From Pseudomonadota bacterium (lineage in GTDB: Bacteria > Pseudomonadota > Alphaproteobacteria > Caulobacterales > Caulobacteraceae), in assembly GCA_023456105.1 (NCBI GenBank), contig JAEYAO010000019.1, positions 1 to 64,000 on the forward strand: 64,000 bases of DNA, in the 5' to 3' direction. A program made the position numbers and the translations under genes. Below the pieces are notes generated by a model. It had not been told where the DNA came from. It did not search any database and worked only from the letters and a program-made list of their open reading frames with translations. Position 1 is the stretch's first letter; each line of letters starts with the position of its first letter. Shown one piece after another: positions 41,404 to 53,727 of this stretch.

Positions 41404-43254
41404 TCAGTAGGCCAGCGCGATGCCGTCCTTGCGCATCTCGGTGGCCGCGCCGTAGGTCCAGAGACCGTCCGGGTTCTGCTGGCGCATGACGTTCTGGTAG
41501 CCGCCGAAGCCGCCGTCCGGCGGACCCAGCGTCCAGCCCATGGCGCGAAGCTGCGTCTTGGTCGCTTCCGGCACGCCGCTTTCGAGGTGGAGCACGCCCG
41601 CGCCCTCCTGCGGCTGGCCGGTCGGTTCGGACGAGCCGTAGTGCTGCCAGCGCGGCGCGTCGCCCGCCTCCTGCGGGTCGAGGCCGTAGTCGACCATGTT
41701 GATGACGATCTGCGCCTGGCCCTGCGGCTGCATGCCGCCCCCCATGACGCCGAACGCCATCCACGGCTCGCCGTCCTTGACCGTGAAGCCGGGGATGATG
41801 GTCTGGAAAGGCCGCTTGCCGGGCGCATAGACGTTCGGGTGGCCGTCGCTCAGGGCGAACAGCTCGCCCCGGTCCTGGAACATGAAGCCCAGCGGATTGC
41901 CCCGCCCATCGTCGGGGACCAGGCCCGAGCCCATGCCGCGATAGTTGGACTGGATCCAGCTGACCATCAGCCCGTCCTTGTCGGCCACGCTGAAATAGGT
42001 GGTGTCGCCGTGGTGCGGGGCGTCGCCAGGCATGACGCGGTCCATGATCCGGTCCGGGCGGATCAGCCGCGCCCGTTCGGCCGCATAGGCCTTGGAGTTC
42101 AGCCACTCGACCGGGATGTCGGAGAAGCGCGGATCGGCGAAATAGCGGGCGCGATCCTCGAACGCGAGCCGCTTGGCCTCGGCCTGGACGTGCAAGGAGG
42201 CGGCGGACTGGAAGCCCATGCCCTTCAGGTCGAACTGCTCGCAGATGTTCAGGATCTGGTTGGTGGACAGCCCCTGCGTATTTGGCCCTAGCCCATAGAC
42301 CTCGACGCCGCGATAGTCGGTGCGGATCGGCTCCACCCACTCAGTGCGGTGCGCGGCGAGGTCGGCGCGGGTCAGCCACCCGCCGATGCGGCGGAAGTAG
42401 CCCTCCATCTGCTCGGCCAGCGGCCCCTCGTAGAAGGCGTCGCGTCCGCCCTCGGCGATCAGCCTCAGCGTCTTGCCGAGGAACGGATTGGCGAACATCT
42501 GGCCGACCTTGGGCGTCTCGCCGCCGGGAGCATAGACGCGCTTTCGGTTGTCGTTCTCCTCGATCGGGATGCGGCCTCGGTCGAAGGCGGCCATGTTGCG
42601 CTCGAGGTAGTAGGCGATGACTTGCGGCACGGGCGCACCCTGCTCGCACAACTCGGCGACGGGCAGCAGCACCTCCTTCCACGGCAGCTTGCCGTAGCGC
42701 TGGTGCGCGCTCCACCAGGCATCCACCGTGCCAGGAACATTGACGGTGACGGCGCCGTAGCGGGGCAGATACCCGTCGATGGCCTTGGACCGCGCGACCT
42801 CCAGACTTAAACCGCGCGGGCTGTTTCCCGAACCGTTGAAGCCGACGACCTTACGCTGCTTCGGGTCCCACAACATGCAGAAGGCGTCGCCGCCGATGCC
42901 GTTGGCCACCGGCTCCAGAAAGCCCAGCGCCGCATTGATGGCGATGGCCGCGTCGATGGCCGAGCCGCCGCGCCGCAGGGTGTCGATCCCGATCAGGGTC
43001 GCGGTTGGATGCGCCGTCGCCGCCGCTCCGTTCGCGCCCCACACGGTTGAGCGGCCGACGAACTTGGGTCCGGTGATCCGGTCGCCGATGCCGACCTCGG
43101 CGTAAGGGTCGGGGCGAGCGGGCGCAGGCGCGGCCTCGGTCGGGCGGCCCGGCGCGGGTGGCTGGCCGGTCTGAGCGTTCGCGGCGCCGGTGGACAGCGC
43201 GCCGGCCGCCAGGGCGCCGGAGGGCAGGGCGGACAGGAATGTGCGGCGGCGCAT
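41404..43254 (-). CDS. Gamma-glutamyltransferase family protein, secreted
   Basis: 616 residues, N-terminal nucleophile hydrolase. The twin-arginine signal MRRRTFLSALPSGALAAGALS directs it to the periplasm. Autocleavage before T418 (HGDTTYFSV) should yield large and small subunits. The substrate part holds NGIGGDAFCML and WMAFGVMGGGMQPQGQAQI. A glutathione transpeptidase, cephalosporin acylase-like or capsule-cleaving activity is possible; the exact substrate is not settled. Stop lies 50 bases before the AbrB start. Confidence 0.9.
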   Translation of the reverse strand: MRRRTFLSALPSGALAAGALSTGAANAQTGQPPAPGRPTEAAPAPARPDPYAEVGIGDRITGPKFVGRSTVWGANGAAATAHPTATLIGIDTLRRGGSAIDAAIAINAALGFLEPVANGIGGDAFCMLWDPKQRKVVGFNGSGNSPRGLSLEVARSKAIDGYLPRYGAVTVNVPGTVDAWWSAHQRYGKLPWKEVLLPVAELCEQGAPVPQVIAYYLERNMAAFDRGRIPIEENDNRKRVYAPGGETPKVGQMFANPFLGKTLRLIAEGGRDAFYEGPLAEQMEGYFRRIGGWLTRADLAAHRTEWVEPIRTDYRGVEVYGLGPNTQGLSTNQILNICEQFDLKGMGFQSAASLHVQAEAKRLAFEDRARYFADPRFSDIPVEWLNSKAYAAERARLIRPDRIMDRVMPGDAPHHGDTTYFSVADKDGLMVSWIQSNYRGMGSGLVPDDGRGNPLGFMFQDRGELFALSDGHPNVYAPGKRPFQTIIPGFTVKDGEPWMAFGVMGGGMQPQGQAQIVINMVDYGLDPQEAGDAPRWQHYGSSEPTGQPQEGAGVLHLESGVPEATKTQLRAMGWTLGPPDGGFGGYQNVMRQQNPDGLWTYGAATEMRKDGIALAY

Positions 43255-43323
43255 GGCGAGTTCCTCAAGGCGGTGAGAAGGCCATCAAGAACCGGATGCG
43301 CCTCCTGCGGCAAGGTCGCGGGC

Positions 43324-43358
43324 AAAGAAAAAGGCCGCGTCCTGAAGGAGCGCGGCCC
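43324..43358 (-). terminator. Rho-independent terminator after exbD
   Basis: On the minus strand a perfect 7-base stem (43351-43357 with 43333-43339) is followed by TTTTTCTTTG. It lies about 25 bases downstream of the exbD stop and would isolate exbD from the gamma-glutamyltransferase gene. Confidence 0.75.
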
Positions 43359-43382
43359 TGATCCCGGCGAACAGGCGAAAGC

Positions 43383-43820
<438 letters not shown>

Positions 43821-43939
43821 GTCGTGACGTCTCCGAAATCTGTGGCCAGCCTGGTCGGCGGGCGCTGAAACAATCCTCGAACCGTGTCTTGGCGGTCCTT
43901 AACCGGCTTGTAAAGCGGTCTCGTCGCCGCGCGCGGGAT

Positions 43940-44557
43940 TCAGCCGCGCGCCAGCTTCAGGAAGCGGTCCGCCAGCTGAGGATCGGCCTTGAAGGCGCCG
44001 GTGAAGCGGGTCGTCAGGGTCGAGACGTGGCGATGGTGCACCCCGCGCGTGGTCATGCACTGGTGCGCCGCATCGACCAGCACCGCCACGCCGCGCGGCT
44101 GCAGGTGCGATTCGATGGCGTCCACGATGTCGTTGGTCAGGGTCTCCTGGTTCTGCAGGCGCCGGGCGAAGATCTCCACCACCCGCGCCAGCTTGGAGAT
44201 GCCCACCACCTTTTCGCCGGGCAGATAGGCGACGTAGGCCTTGCCGAGGAAGGGGGCGAGATGGTGCTCGCAGTGGCTCTCCACCTCGATGTCGCGCAGG
44301 ATCACCATGTCGTCATAGCCCTGCACGTCCTCGAACGTCCGGCTCAGCTCCTTGCCCGCATCGGCGGCGTAGCCGTCGAACCATTCGCCATAGGCGTCCA
44401 CCACGCGCTTGGGCGTGTCGATCAGGCCGGGACGAGCCGGATCGTCGCCGGCCCAGGCGATCAGGGTCCGCACCGCCTCCAGCGCCTGCTCGCGCGTGGG
44501 ACGAACGACGGCGCCGTCGGTGCTGACCAGGACGGGCTTGGCGGGAACAGGGGTCAT
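43940..44557 (-). CDS. folE: GTP cyclohydrolase I
   Basis: 205 residues. Converts GTP to dihydroneopterin triphosphate for folate synthesis. Zinc and catalytic residues lie in VESHCEHHLAPF and the QCMTTRGVHH stretch; QNQETLTNDIVDAI is also conserved. ATG 44557 is divergent from cysS across a 99-base region containing a near-perfect palindrome. Confidence 0.97.
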   Translation of the reverse strand: MTPVPAKPVLVSTDGAVVRPTREQALEAVRTLIAWAGDDPARPGLIDTPKRVVDAYGEWFDGYAADAGKELSRTFEDVQGYDDMVILRDIEVESHCEHHLAPFLGKAYVAYLPGEKVVGISKLARVVEIFARRLQNQETLTNDIVDAIESHLQPRGVAVLVDAAHQCMTTRGVHHRHVSTLTTRFTGAFKADPQLADRFLKLARG

Positions 44558-44575
44558 GCAATCGATTCTGGCTTG

Positions 44576-44595
44576 GTCAGTCAGCGCTCACTGAC
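44576..44595. promoter_or_regulatory. 20-base near-perfect palindrome between folE and cysS
   Basis: GTCAGT-C-AGCGCT-C-ACTGAC is symmetric at 18 of 20 positions, shaped like a TetR-family operator. It lies 19 bases from the folE ATG, so it may cover the folE start region and influence cysS. No TetR gene adjoins it; see findings. Confidence 0.6.
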
Positions 44596-44656
44596 TATCA
44601 GGCCGCTATATGGGACGGAGCCTCCCTCCCGCAAGAAAACGCAAAGCCGTTCCCCG

Positions 44657-46060
<1,404 letters not shown>

Positions 46061-46093
46061 GGCGTACGCTCGGCCTGCACTCCGCCAGGCGGC

Positions 46094-48031
<1,938 letters not shown>

Positions 48032-48055
48032 GGCGTCCACCTTCATCAACATCGA

Positions 48056-49420
48056 TCAAAATCCGTACTTGGCGAAAAGCTGCACGCGCGTCAGGTCGCC
48101 CTCCGCCCTCGACTCGAGTTCGCGCCGCCCGAACGACAGCTCGCCGCCGACATCGAAGCCCGCGACCGGCGACCAGATCAGGTTGCCCCGGATGCTGTCC
48201 GCCGCTTGGTTGACCAGCAGGCCAGTCAGGGACGCCTCGTTGTCCACCCGCTGGAACGAATAGATCAGATTGGACCGCAGGCCCGGCCGCCACACGTGGC
48301 GGTATCCGGCGAAACCCGCGACAATGCCGATGGCCTCCAGGTCGCCGCCCGCGGTCAGCACCGCGTCATTGGCGAAGTTCAGCCCGACGTAGCGGCCGAT
48401 GCCTTCGCCGCCCGTCAGCATGAAGCGCAGATCGTCGTTCGCGCCGACCTTGATCTTGCCCGATCCGGACAGGCCCCAGCCCACGACAGAATCGTCGACC
48501 GGCGTGCCTCCGACCTCATAGGCCAGTTGGCGCACGATGCCGGACAGGGCGAACTCGCCCGGACCCATGGCCTTTTGCCAACGCACCGTGACGTCGGGCA
48601 GGCTGTTATCATCGGCCACGATCCGCGCCCCGGCTCCGAACGGCGACACGGTGGTCTCGGGGTTCTCCAGCGCGATCGACAGCGGGCCGCGCGTGTAACG
48701 GACCTGCGCCTGCCGGGCGAACACCGTGCCCTCGCTGGGGCCCAGGTAGTCCGCGGTCTCCGGCAGGACGGCGATGTTCTGCCAGTTGGTCCACTCCTGG
48801 CCGAACAGCCAGTTGTCGAAGGTGACGAAGGCGCGTCGCAGGGCCGGCGTGGACGGGCTGGTCGTGCGCTGGTCGCCGGTCCCCGGCAGCACCTGGAAGT
48901 CCAACTCGATCCGCGTGCCGATCTTGTGGCCGCCGATCAGACCGTCGGTGGTCAGCCAGAAGCGGGTCTGGCGCGCGTTGAAGTCCAGCGCCGTGCCCTC
49001 GTCGGCGCCGCCGACCGGGATCGAGCCGGGCAGATAGAAGTCGCGCAGGGCGTCGCCGTTGGCGGGATCGCCGCCGTCATAGCGGCTGGCGACCGCGTCG
49101 GCCTTGATGAAGCCGCCGTACTTGATGGTGTGCGAACCGATGCGGAAGCCGTCCGAGCTGGCGGAAGAGGAGGGCGGGGCGGCCGGCGCGGCGGCGGGCG
49201 TCTGACCGGCCGTCGGAAGTCGGATCACGTCGGCCGCCTGTGCAGGCGCCGTGGCCGGCGCAGGCCGCGAGGCCGCCACCTCGGCCTTCAGGGCGCCCAG
49301 CTGGGCCTCCAGCTGGGCGATGCGGGCCTCCAGCGCCGCAGGGTCCTGGGCCGCCGCCACTCCTGGCGCGGAAAGGAGGGCGAGCGCCGCCGCGCCTCCG
49401 AACAAGCCGGTCTTCAGCAT
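48056..49420 (-). CDS. DcaP-type outer membrane porin
   Basis: 454 residues. Signal peptide, then a coiled-coil (PAALEARIAQLEAQLGALKAEVA) and a Pro/Ala-rich linker. The C-terminal two-thirds is a 16-strand-like beta barrel (FDVGGELSFGRRE...) ending LFAKYGF, a typical final aromatic. DcaP porins admit dicarboxylates and other small acids. Its position before acs suggests the route for acetate or related acids through the outer membrane. Confidence 0.9.
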   Translation of the reverse strand: MLKTGLFGGAAALALLSAPGVAAAQDPAALEARIAQLEAQLGALKAEVAASRPAPATAPAQAADVIRLPTAGQTPAAAPAAPPSSSASSDGFRIGSHTIKYGGFIKADAVASRYDGGDPANGDALRDFYLPGSIPVGGADEGTALDFNARQTRFWLTTDGLIGGHKIGTRIELDFQVLPGTGDQRTTSPSTPALRRAFVTFDNWLFGQEWTNWQNIAVLPETADYLGPSEGTVFARQAQVRYTRGPLSIALENPETTVSPFGAGARIVADDNSLPDVTVRWQKAMGPGEFALSGIVRQLAYEVGGTPVDDSVVGWGLSGSGKIKVGANDDLRFMLTGGEGIGRYVGLNFANDAVLTAGGDLEAIGIVAGFAGYRHVWRPGLRSNLIYSFQRVDNEASLTGLLVNQAADSIRGNLIWSPVAGFDVGGELSFGRRELESRAEGDLTRVQLFAKYGF

Positions 49421-49486
49421 ATCGTCCTCCCGTATCCGACTGCCGCGGATTTCTCCGGCCAGCTTCCGGACGCGGGGGCTTCGCGG

Positions 49487-49520
49487 CCATTAGCCAATGG
49501 TCTAGCTTCGACCAAAGTCG
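49487..49520. promoter_or_regulatory. Two palindromes in the porin/crbR intergenic region
   Basis: CCATT-N4-AATGG (49487-49500) and CGAC-N4-GTCG (49509-49520) lie midway between the divergent starts at 49420 and 49562. They are candidate binding sites for the adjacent LuxR-type regulator, or for a repressor. No strict promoter boxes were identified. Confidence 0.4.
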
Positions 49521-49561
49521 CAGGCGGCCATAGTGTCGCAAAGCCAGGGGAAACGCCGCAG

Positions 49562-50185
49562 ATGGAGCACATCGTCGTCGCCGACGATCATCCGCTGTTT
49601 CGCGCGGCGCTGGCCTCGGCGCTGATGCAGGCCGCGCCCGAGGCCCGCATCGACGAGTGCGACAGCCTGGCGGATGCGAGACGGGCGTTGTCCGCACGGT
49701 CCGTCGATCTGCTGCTGCTGGACCTGAAACTGTCGGACGTGGACGGTTTCGCCGGCCTGGCTGCGGTGCGGGGCGAGTTTCCGGCGGTGCCGGTCGCCGT
49801 GGTCTCGGCCAGCGAGGATGCGGCCACAATCCGGCGGGCGCTGGCGTTCGGCGCGGCGGGCTTCATTCCAAAGTCCGCCACTCTCTCGCAGATGACGGAG
49901 GCGCTGCGGGCCATCCGCGACGGCGACGCCTGGACCCCGCCGCTGTCCGACACCGAACCCAGCGAGGACGGCGACATGGCCGAACGGATCGCCAGCCTGA
50001 CGCCCTCGCAGCTGAAGATCCTGGTCGGGCTCCAGCAGGGGCGGCTGAACAAGCAGATCGCCTTCGACCTCGGCGTCACCGAAGCGACCATCAAGGCCCA
50101 CCTGACCACCGTATTCCGCAAGCTGGGCGTGCAGAACCGGACCCAGGCGGTGATCGCCGCCCAGGCTCTGAGCCTCGAGGGCTAG
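49562..50185 (+). CDS. CrbR-like NarL/LuxR response regulator
   Basis: 207 residues. Receiver domain (MEHIVVADDHPLFRAALASAL) with phospho-Asp D54 in LLLLDLKLSDVDG and a C-terminal LuxR HTH (LTPSQLKILVGLQQG...TEATIKAHLTTVFRKLGV). It resembles CrbR, which with the SSS-linked kinase CrbS activates acs in Vibrio and Pseudomonas; a CrbS-like kinase is encoded at 55499. Divergent from the porin-acs operon. Its stop and the emrA stop overlap as CTAG. Confidence 0.88.
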   Translation: MEHIVVADDHPLFRAALASALMQAAPEARIDECDSLADARRALSARSVDLLLLDLKLSDVDGFAGLAAVRGEFPAVPVAVVSASEDAATIRRALAFGAAGFIPKSATLSQMTEALRAIRDGDAWTPPLSDTEPSEDGDMAERIASLTPSQLKILVGLQQGRLNKQIAFDLGVTEATIKAHLTTVFRKLGVQNRTQAVIAAQALSLEG

Positions 50186-51285
50186 GTCGGCTCGGCCGCC
50201 GTATCGATCCGCGCCACCACCGACATGCCGGGGCTGAGCCGCTCGGCCAGCGGCTGGTTCGGCTCGATCCGGACGCGCACCGGGATGCGCTGAGCGACCT
50301 TGGTGAAGTTGCCGGTGGCGTTGTCCGGCCGGATTACGCTGAACTCCGATCCCGTGGCGGGCGAGATGCGCTCGACCCGGCCGCGCAGGGTCTCGCGGCC
50401 CAGCGCGTCGATGCTGAGCTCGACCGGCTGGCCGACGCGCACGTCGCGCATTTGGGTCTCCTTCATGTTAGCGACGACCCAGACCACGTCCGGCACCAGC
50501 CCCATAAGCTGGGTTCCGGCGGTGACGTACTGGCCCTGGCGCACGCCGATCTCGCCCAGGCGGCCGGCGCGCGGCGCGGTGATGCGGGTGTTGGCCAGGT
50601 CGATCTCGGCCAGGCGGACGGCGGCGCGAGCGTTCTCTACAGCGGCGACCAGGCTCTCGCGGCTGACCACCGCGGAGGTGACGCCGGTCTCGGCGATGCC
50701 TTCGGCGGCTCGGGCCTGAGCGACCTGAGCCTGGGCCGAGCGCAGGGCCGCCTCGGCCACATCGACGTTGGCCTGGGCGACCCAGCCGCCGGCCTTCAGG
50801 GTGCGGGCCCGATTCGCGTCGGCCTGAGCCCTGGCCAGCGCCGCCTCCGCCCCGGCGATGGCCGCGCGCTGCTGGGCGACCGAGCCGCGCGCCGAGGCCT
50901 GGCTTTGGGCCGAGTTCGCCAGCGCCGCCTCGGCCGAATGCAGGGCCGCCTGCGCCTGCTCCAGTCGCTGGCGGTAGATGCGATCGTCGATCTGGACCAG
51001 CACCTGACCCGCCTGAACGACCTGATAGTCCTGCACCGCCACCTCGGTGGCATAGCCGGCGACCTGCGGGCTGATCAGCGTCACCTGGCCGCGGACATAG
51101 GCGTTGTCGGTCGTCTGCACCCCGCTGGCGAAGGGCGGCAGCTTCCAGGCGTAAAGCACCAGCAGGACTCCCAGAACAGCCACGCCGACGACCACGGCGG
51201 TCCAGAGGATGCGCTTCTTCGGCTCTGGAGCTGGAGCGGGGGCTGGAGCTGCGGGAGCGGGTGCGGGCGGGGCGGCGTCGGTCAT
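50182..51285 (-). CDS. EmrA-like membrane fusion protein
   Basis: 367 residues. N-terminal Pro/Ala-rich tail and one membrane helix (ILWTAVVVGVAVLGVLLVLYAW), then the HlyD fold: TTDNAYVRGQVTLISPQVAGYATEV, a long coiled-coil arm (residues about 95-210), and lipoyl/beta-barrel parts with LANTRITAPRAGRLGEIGV. The partner is the DHA2 transporter next door, forming an EmrAB-type tripartite pump. Its stop overlaps the crbR-like stop. Confidence 0.92.
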   Translation of the reverse strand: MTDAAPPAPAPAAPAPAPAPEPKKRILWTAVVVGVAVLGVLLVLYAWKLPPFASGVQTTDNAYVRGQVTLISPQVAGYATEVAVQDYQVVQAGQVLVQIDDRIYRQRLEQAQAALHSAEAALANSAQSQASARGSVAQQRAAIAGAEAALARAQADANRARTLKAGGWVAQANVDVAEAALRSAQAQVAQARAAEGIAETGVTSAVVSRESLVAAVENARAAVRLAEIDLANTRITAPRAGRLGEIGVRQGQYVTAGTQLMGLVPDVVWVVANMKETQMRDVRVGQPVELSIDALGRETLRGRVERISPATGSEFSVIRPDNATGNFTKVAQRIPVRVRIEPNQPLAERLSPGMSVVARIDTAAEPT

Positions 51286-51298
51286 GGCGGGCTCGTGT

Positions 51299-52984
51299 TC
51301 AATCGGCCGCGGCGACGGCGGCGGCTTGAGCGGCCTCGTCGTTGCGGGCGGCGCGGCGCGCCTTCCAGCGCGGCCGCAGATGGTTGATCGTCACCCAGAG
51401 GCATCCCAGCGCGGCCAGCGCCGAAATCATCAGGAAGACGTCGTTATAGGCGAGGACATTGGCCTGCTGCGTCACCTGCCGGCTCAGCAGGGCGACGCCC
51501 TCGGCGTTCCTCAGGGCGGGATCGGTCAAGGTGTGGGCGTAGGCGCCGGACAGCTGCTGCACCCGCTGCACCACCTGCGGATCGGTCAGGGCCACTCCCT
51601 CCGCCAGCTGGCTGGAGTGAAACTTCTCGCGGATCACCTGAACCGTACCCGTCAGCGCCGACCCGGCCAGGCCGCCGACGTTCTGCAGCAGGGAGAACAT
51701 GACAATGAAGCTGATGAAGTGCTGCTTGCCCTCCTGCAGCACCTTGGTGATGCCGATCATCATGGCCGGACCGATGAACATGGCCGATGCGAAGCCGATC
51801 AGCGCCTGGCTGAAATAGAGGTTCGCCGGACGCGTCAGCGCGCTGGAATGACTGTCGATCAGCGCGCCCGCCGCGATCAGCGCCAGGGCCACGGCGATCG
51901 GCTTGTTCAGCTTGGCGAGGTTCAGCGTGAAGGCGCTGACCAGGGTGCCGGCCACCATGGCGGCGAGTATCACCGCGAAGAGGCCGTGCAGCTGGTCCGT
52001 CCCCAGACCCAGCACCTGAAGGAAGCCCACCGCGCCCGAGGTCTGCTCCGACAGCACGATGCGCAGCAAAAGGATCGCGCCCAAGAGACGTAGCAGGTCC
52101 GCCCCCGCCAGCCAGCGCGTGTTGATCAGGGGCGTGCGGCGGTTGTGCTCCACGATCACCGCCAGCGTCAGCAGCACGATCGCGCCGACCAGCGCCAGCC
52201 CGATCCACGGCGCCTCCGTCCACCAGACGATGCGGCCCAAGCCCAGCACCGCGCAAAGCAGCGCCACGCCGGGCGCGAACAGGGCGAAGGTGACGAAGTC
52301 CAGCTTGTCGAAAACCTGGAAGCGTTGAGACAAGGGCAGTTTCAACAGGATGGTCGCGGCCCAGCACATCAAGGCCAGGCCCATCTCCAGCAGATAAACC
52401 GCGCGCCAGCCGTCGATCTCCAGAAGGTGCGGAACCGTCAGGCGCGCCAGCGGCACGGAGAAGCCCGCCAGGCCGATGCCCAGGATCAGTCCCTTCAGCC
52501 GGTGGGCGGGCGGAAAGGCCTGGATCAGGTACAGAAAGCCCGCGCTGGTCAGGGGCGCGGCGGCGACGCCCGATGCGGCCCGGCTGGCCAGCGCCCAGCC
52601 GTAGTCGTGAGCGAACAGCGAGGCGAAGGTCACCACCACGAACACCGCCAGCGCGATCTGGGTGAACAGGCGCAGGCCGTACTGCATCCGGAACTTGACC
52701 AGGATCAGGTTCATGCAGGCGTTGGTCATGACGAACACGACCGGCAGCCACGCCGCCTCGACGGGCGTGATCCCGAGCGCGCCTTGCAGGTTCTGCAGAT
52801 TGGCGGTCACCGCCGCATTGCCGAAACTGCCGCTCATCGCGATCAGGAGGCCGGTGAAGAAGAACTGCAGCCGCTTGCGGGCGGGATGCGCGGGCGTCGC
52901 CGGTGAGCCCGGAAACATCGGCATCTCGTGCGGCTGCAGGGTGGCGGCGAAGGCGTCCCAGGCCGGATCGTGGCGCGGCTTCAT
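51299..52984 (-). CDS. EmrB-like DHA2 family efflux transporter
   Basis: 561 residues, with about 14 membrane helices. DHA2-type drug:proton antiporter features appear early, and the large size fits EmrB. Between tetR and emrA on the same strand; ATGA overlap with tetR at 52981-52984. Substrate unknown; the cluster suggests export of an acid or toxic compound in or near the acetate locus. Confidence 0.9.
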   Translation of the reverse strand: MKPRHDPAWDAFAATLQPHEMPMFPGSPATPAHPARKRLQFFFTGLLIAMSGSFGNAAVTANLQNLQGALGITPVEAAWLPVVFVMTNACMNLILVKFRMQYGLRLFTQIALAVFVVVTFASLFAHDYGWALASRAASGVAAAPLTSAGFLYLIQAFPPAHRLKGLILGIGLAGFSVPLARLTVPHLLEIDGWRAVYLLEMGLALMCWAATILLKLPLSQRFQVFDKLDFVTFALFAPGVALLCAVLGLGRIVWWTEAPWIGLALVGAIVLLTLAVIVEHNRRTPLINTRWLAGADLLRLLGAILLLRIVLSEQTSGAVGFLQVLGLGTDQLHGLFAVILAAMVAGTLVSAFTLNLAKLNKPIAVALALIAAGALIDSHSSALTRPANLYFSQALIGFASAMFIGPAMMIGITKVLQEGKQHFISFIVMFSLLQNVGGLAGSALTGTVQVIREKFHSSQLAEGVALTDPQVVQRVQQLSGAYAHTLTDPALRNAEGVALLSRQVTQQANVLAYNDVFLMISALAALGCLWVTINHLRPRWKARRAARNDEAAQAAAVAAAD

Positions 52985-53556
52985 TGCGGCCTCGCGCGGA
53001 TGCCGTCGAGGATGATGGCGCGGGTGCGCCGGCTGACCGCCTCCCGCTCGGCGGCGTCCGCGTTGTGAAAGCCCGAGGCCAGAAGCGTCGCGATCAGCCG
53101 CATGTCCATGGGACCCAGGTCCTTTCGCACCAGCCCCGCCGCCTGGGCGCGGGCGAGGGGCCCTGCGCCGGCCTCCGCCAGCTTGGATCGAAGCGGCGTC
53201 AGCGCATCGGGCGACCGCACCGTCCGCAACACGCCGGACAGGCCGGCGTTCCTGATCAGCAGCGCCGCCAGCTCGTCCAGAAACCAGAAGAAGACCTCTG
53301 GGGCGTCACCCTGTTCAACCGTGCGGCGATGCAGGTCCTCGACCCCGTCGATCAGCACGGCCAGCACCAGTTCGGTCCGATCCGCGAAGTGACGATAAAG
53401 CGTCGCACGGCCCACGCCCGCACGCTCGGCGATCAGATCCAGCGGCGCCTCCAGCCCCTGCTCGGCCAGCACTTCGCGCGCGGCGTGCAGCAAGGCCGTG
53501 CGGTTCTGTACGACATCCTTGCGGGCGGGCCGGCTCATGGATGCGAAAGTGGACAT
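52981..53556 (-). CDS. TetR-family repressor of the EmrAB-like pump
   Basis: 191 residues. HTH segment ALLHAAREVLAEQGLEAPLDLIAERAGVGRATLYRHFADRTEL is a canonical TetR DNA-binding domain; the C-terminal ligand domain is Leu/Ala-rich with WFLDELAALLIR. Start is 53556, or an in-frame ATG at 53538 (MSRPARKDVV). An inverted repeat lies over the first start. The stop overlaps the emrB start in ATGA, so the regulator leads the pump operon. Confidence 0.9.
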   Translation of the reverse strand: MSTFASMSRPARKDVVQNRTALLHAAREVLAEQGLEAPLDLIAERAGVGRATLYRHFADRTELVLAVLIDGVEDLHRRTVEQGDAPEVFFWFLDELAALLIRNAGLSGVLRTVRSPDALTPLRSKLAEAGAGPLARAQAAGLVRKDLGPMDMRLIATLLASGFHNADAAEREAVSRRTRAIILDGIRARPQ

Positions 53557-53571
53557 CGGTGTCCGTTTCGC
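53543..53571. promoter_or_regulatory. Nested inverted repeat at the tetR start
   Basis: GGACA-TCGG-TGTCC (53551-53564) is nested in GCGAAA...TTTCGC (53543-53548 and 53566-53571). It lies between tetR and the divergent MHS carrier gene and is a plausible TetR operator. It covers the 53556 start, so if it is an operator the 53538 start is the more likely. Confidence 0.6.
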
Positions 53572-53727
53572 AAGGGTGCGACCGGCTGTCGCAGCAAAAA
53601 AGATGCGGCAGGCTTAGACGAAAGTCGCTCTCTCCAGCAGCAAGCGCCGCTGTCAGTCTCTCGTCAAACTCGGCGCCGCCACGGTCCGGGACAAGCGCCG
53701 ACAACGGCCATGACGGGAGGAACATCT

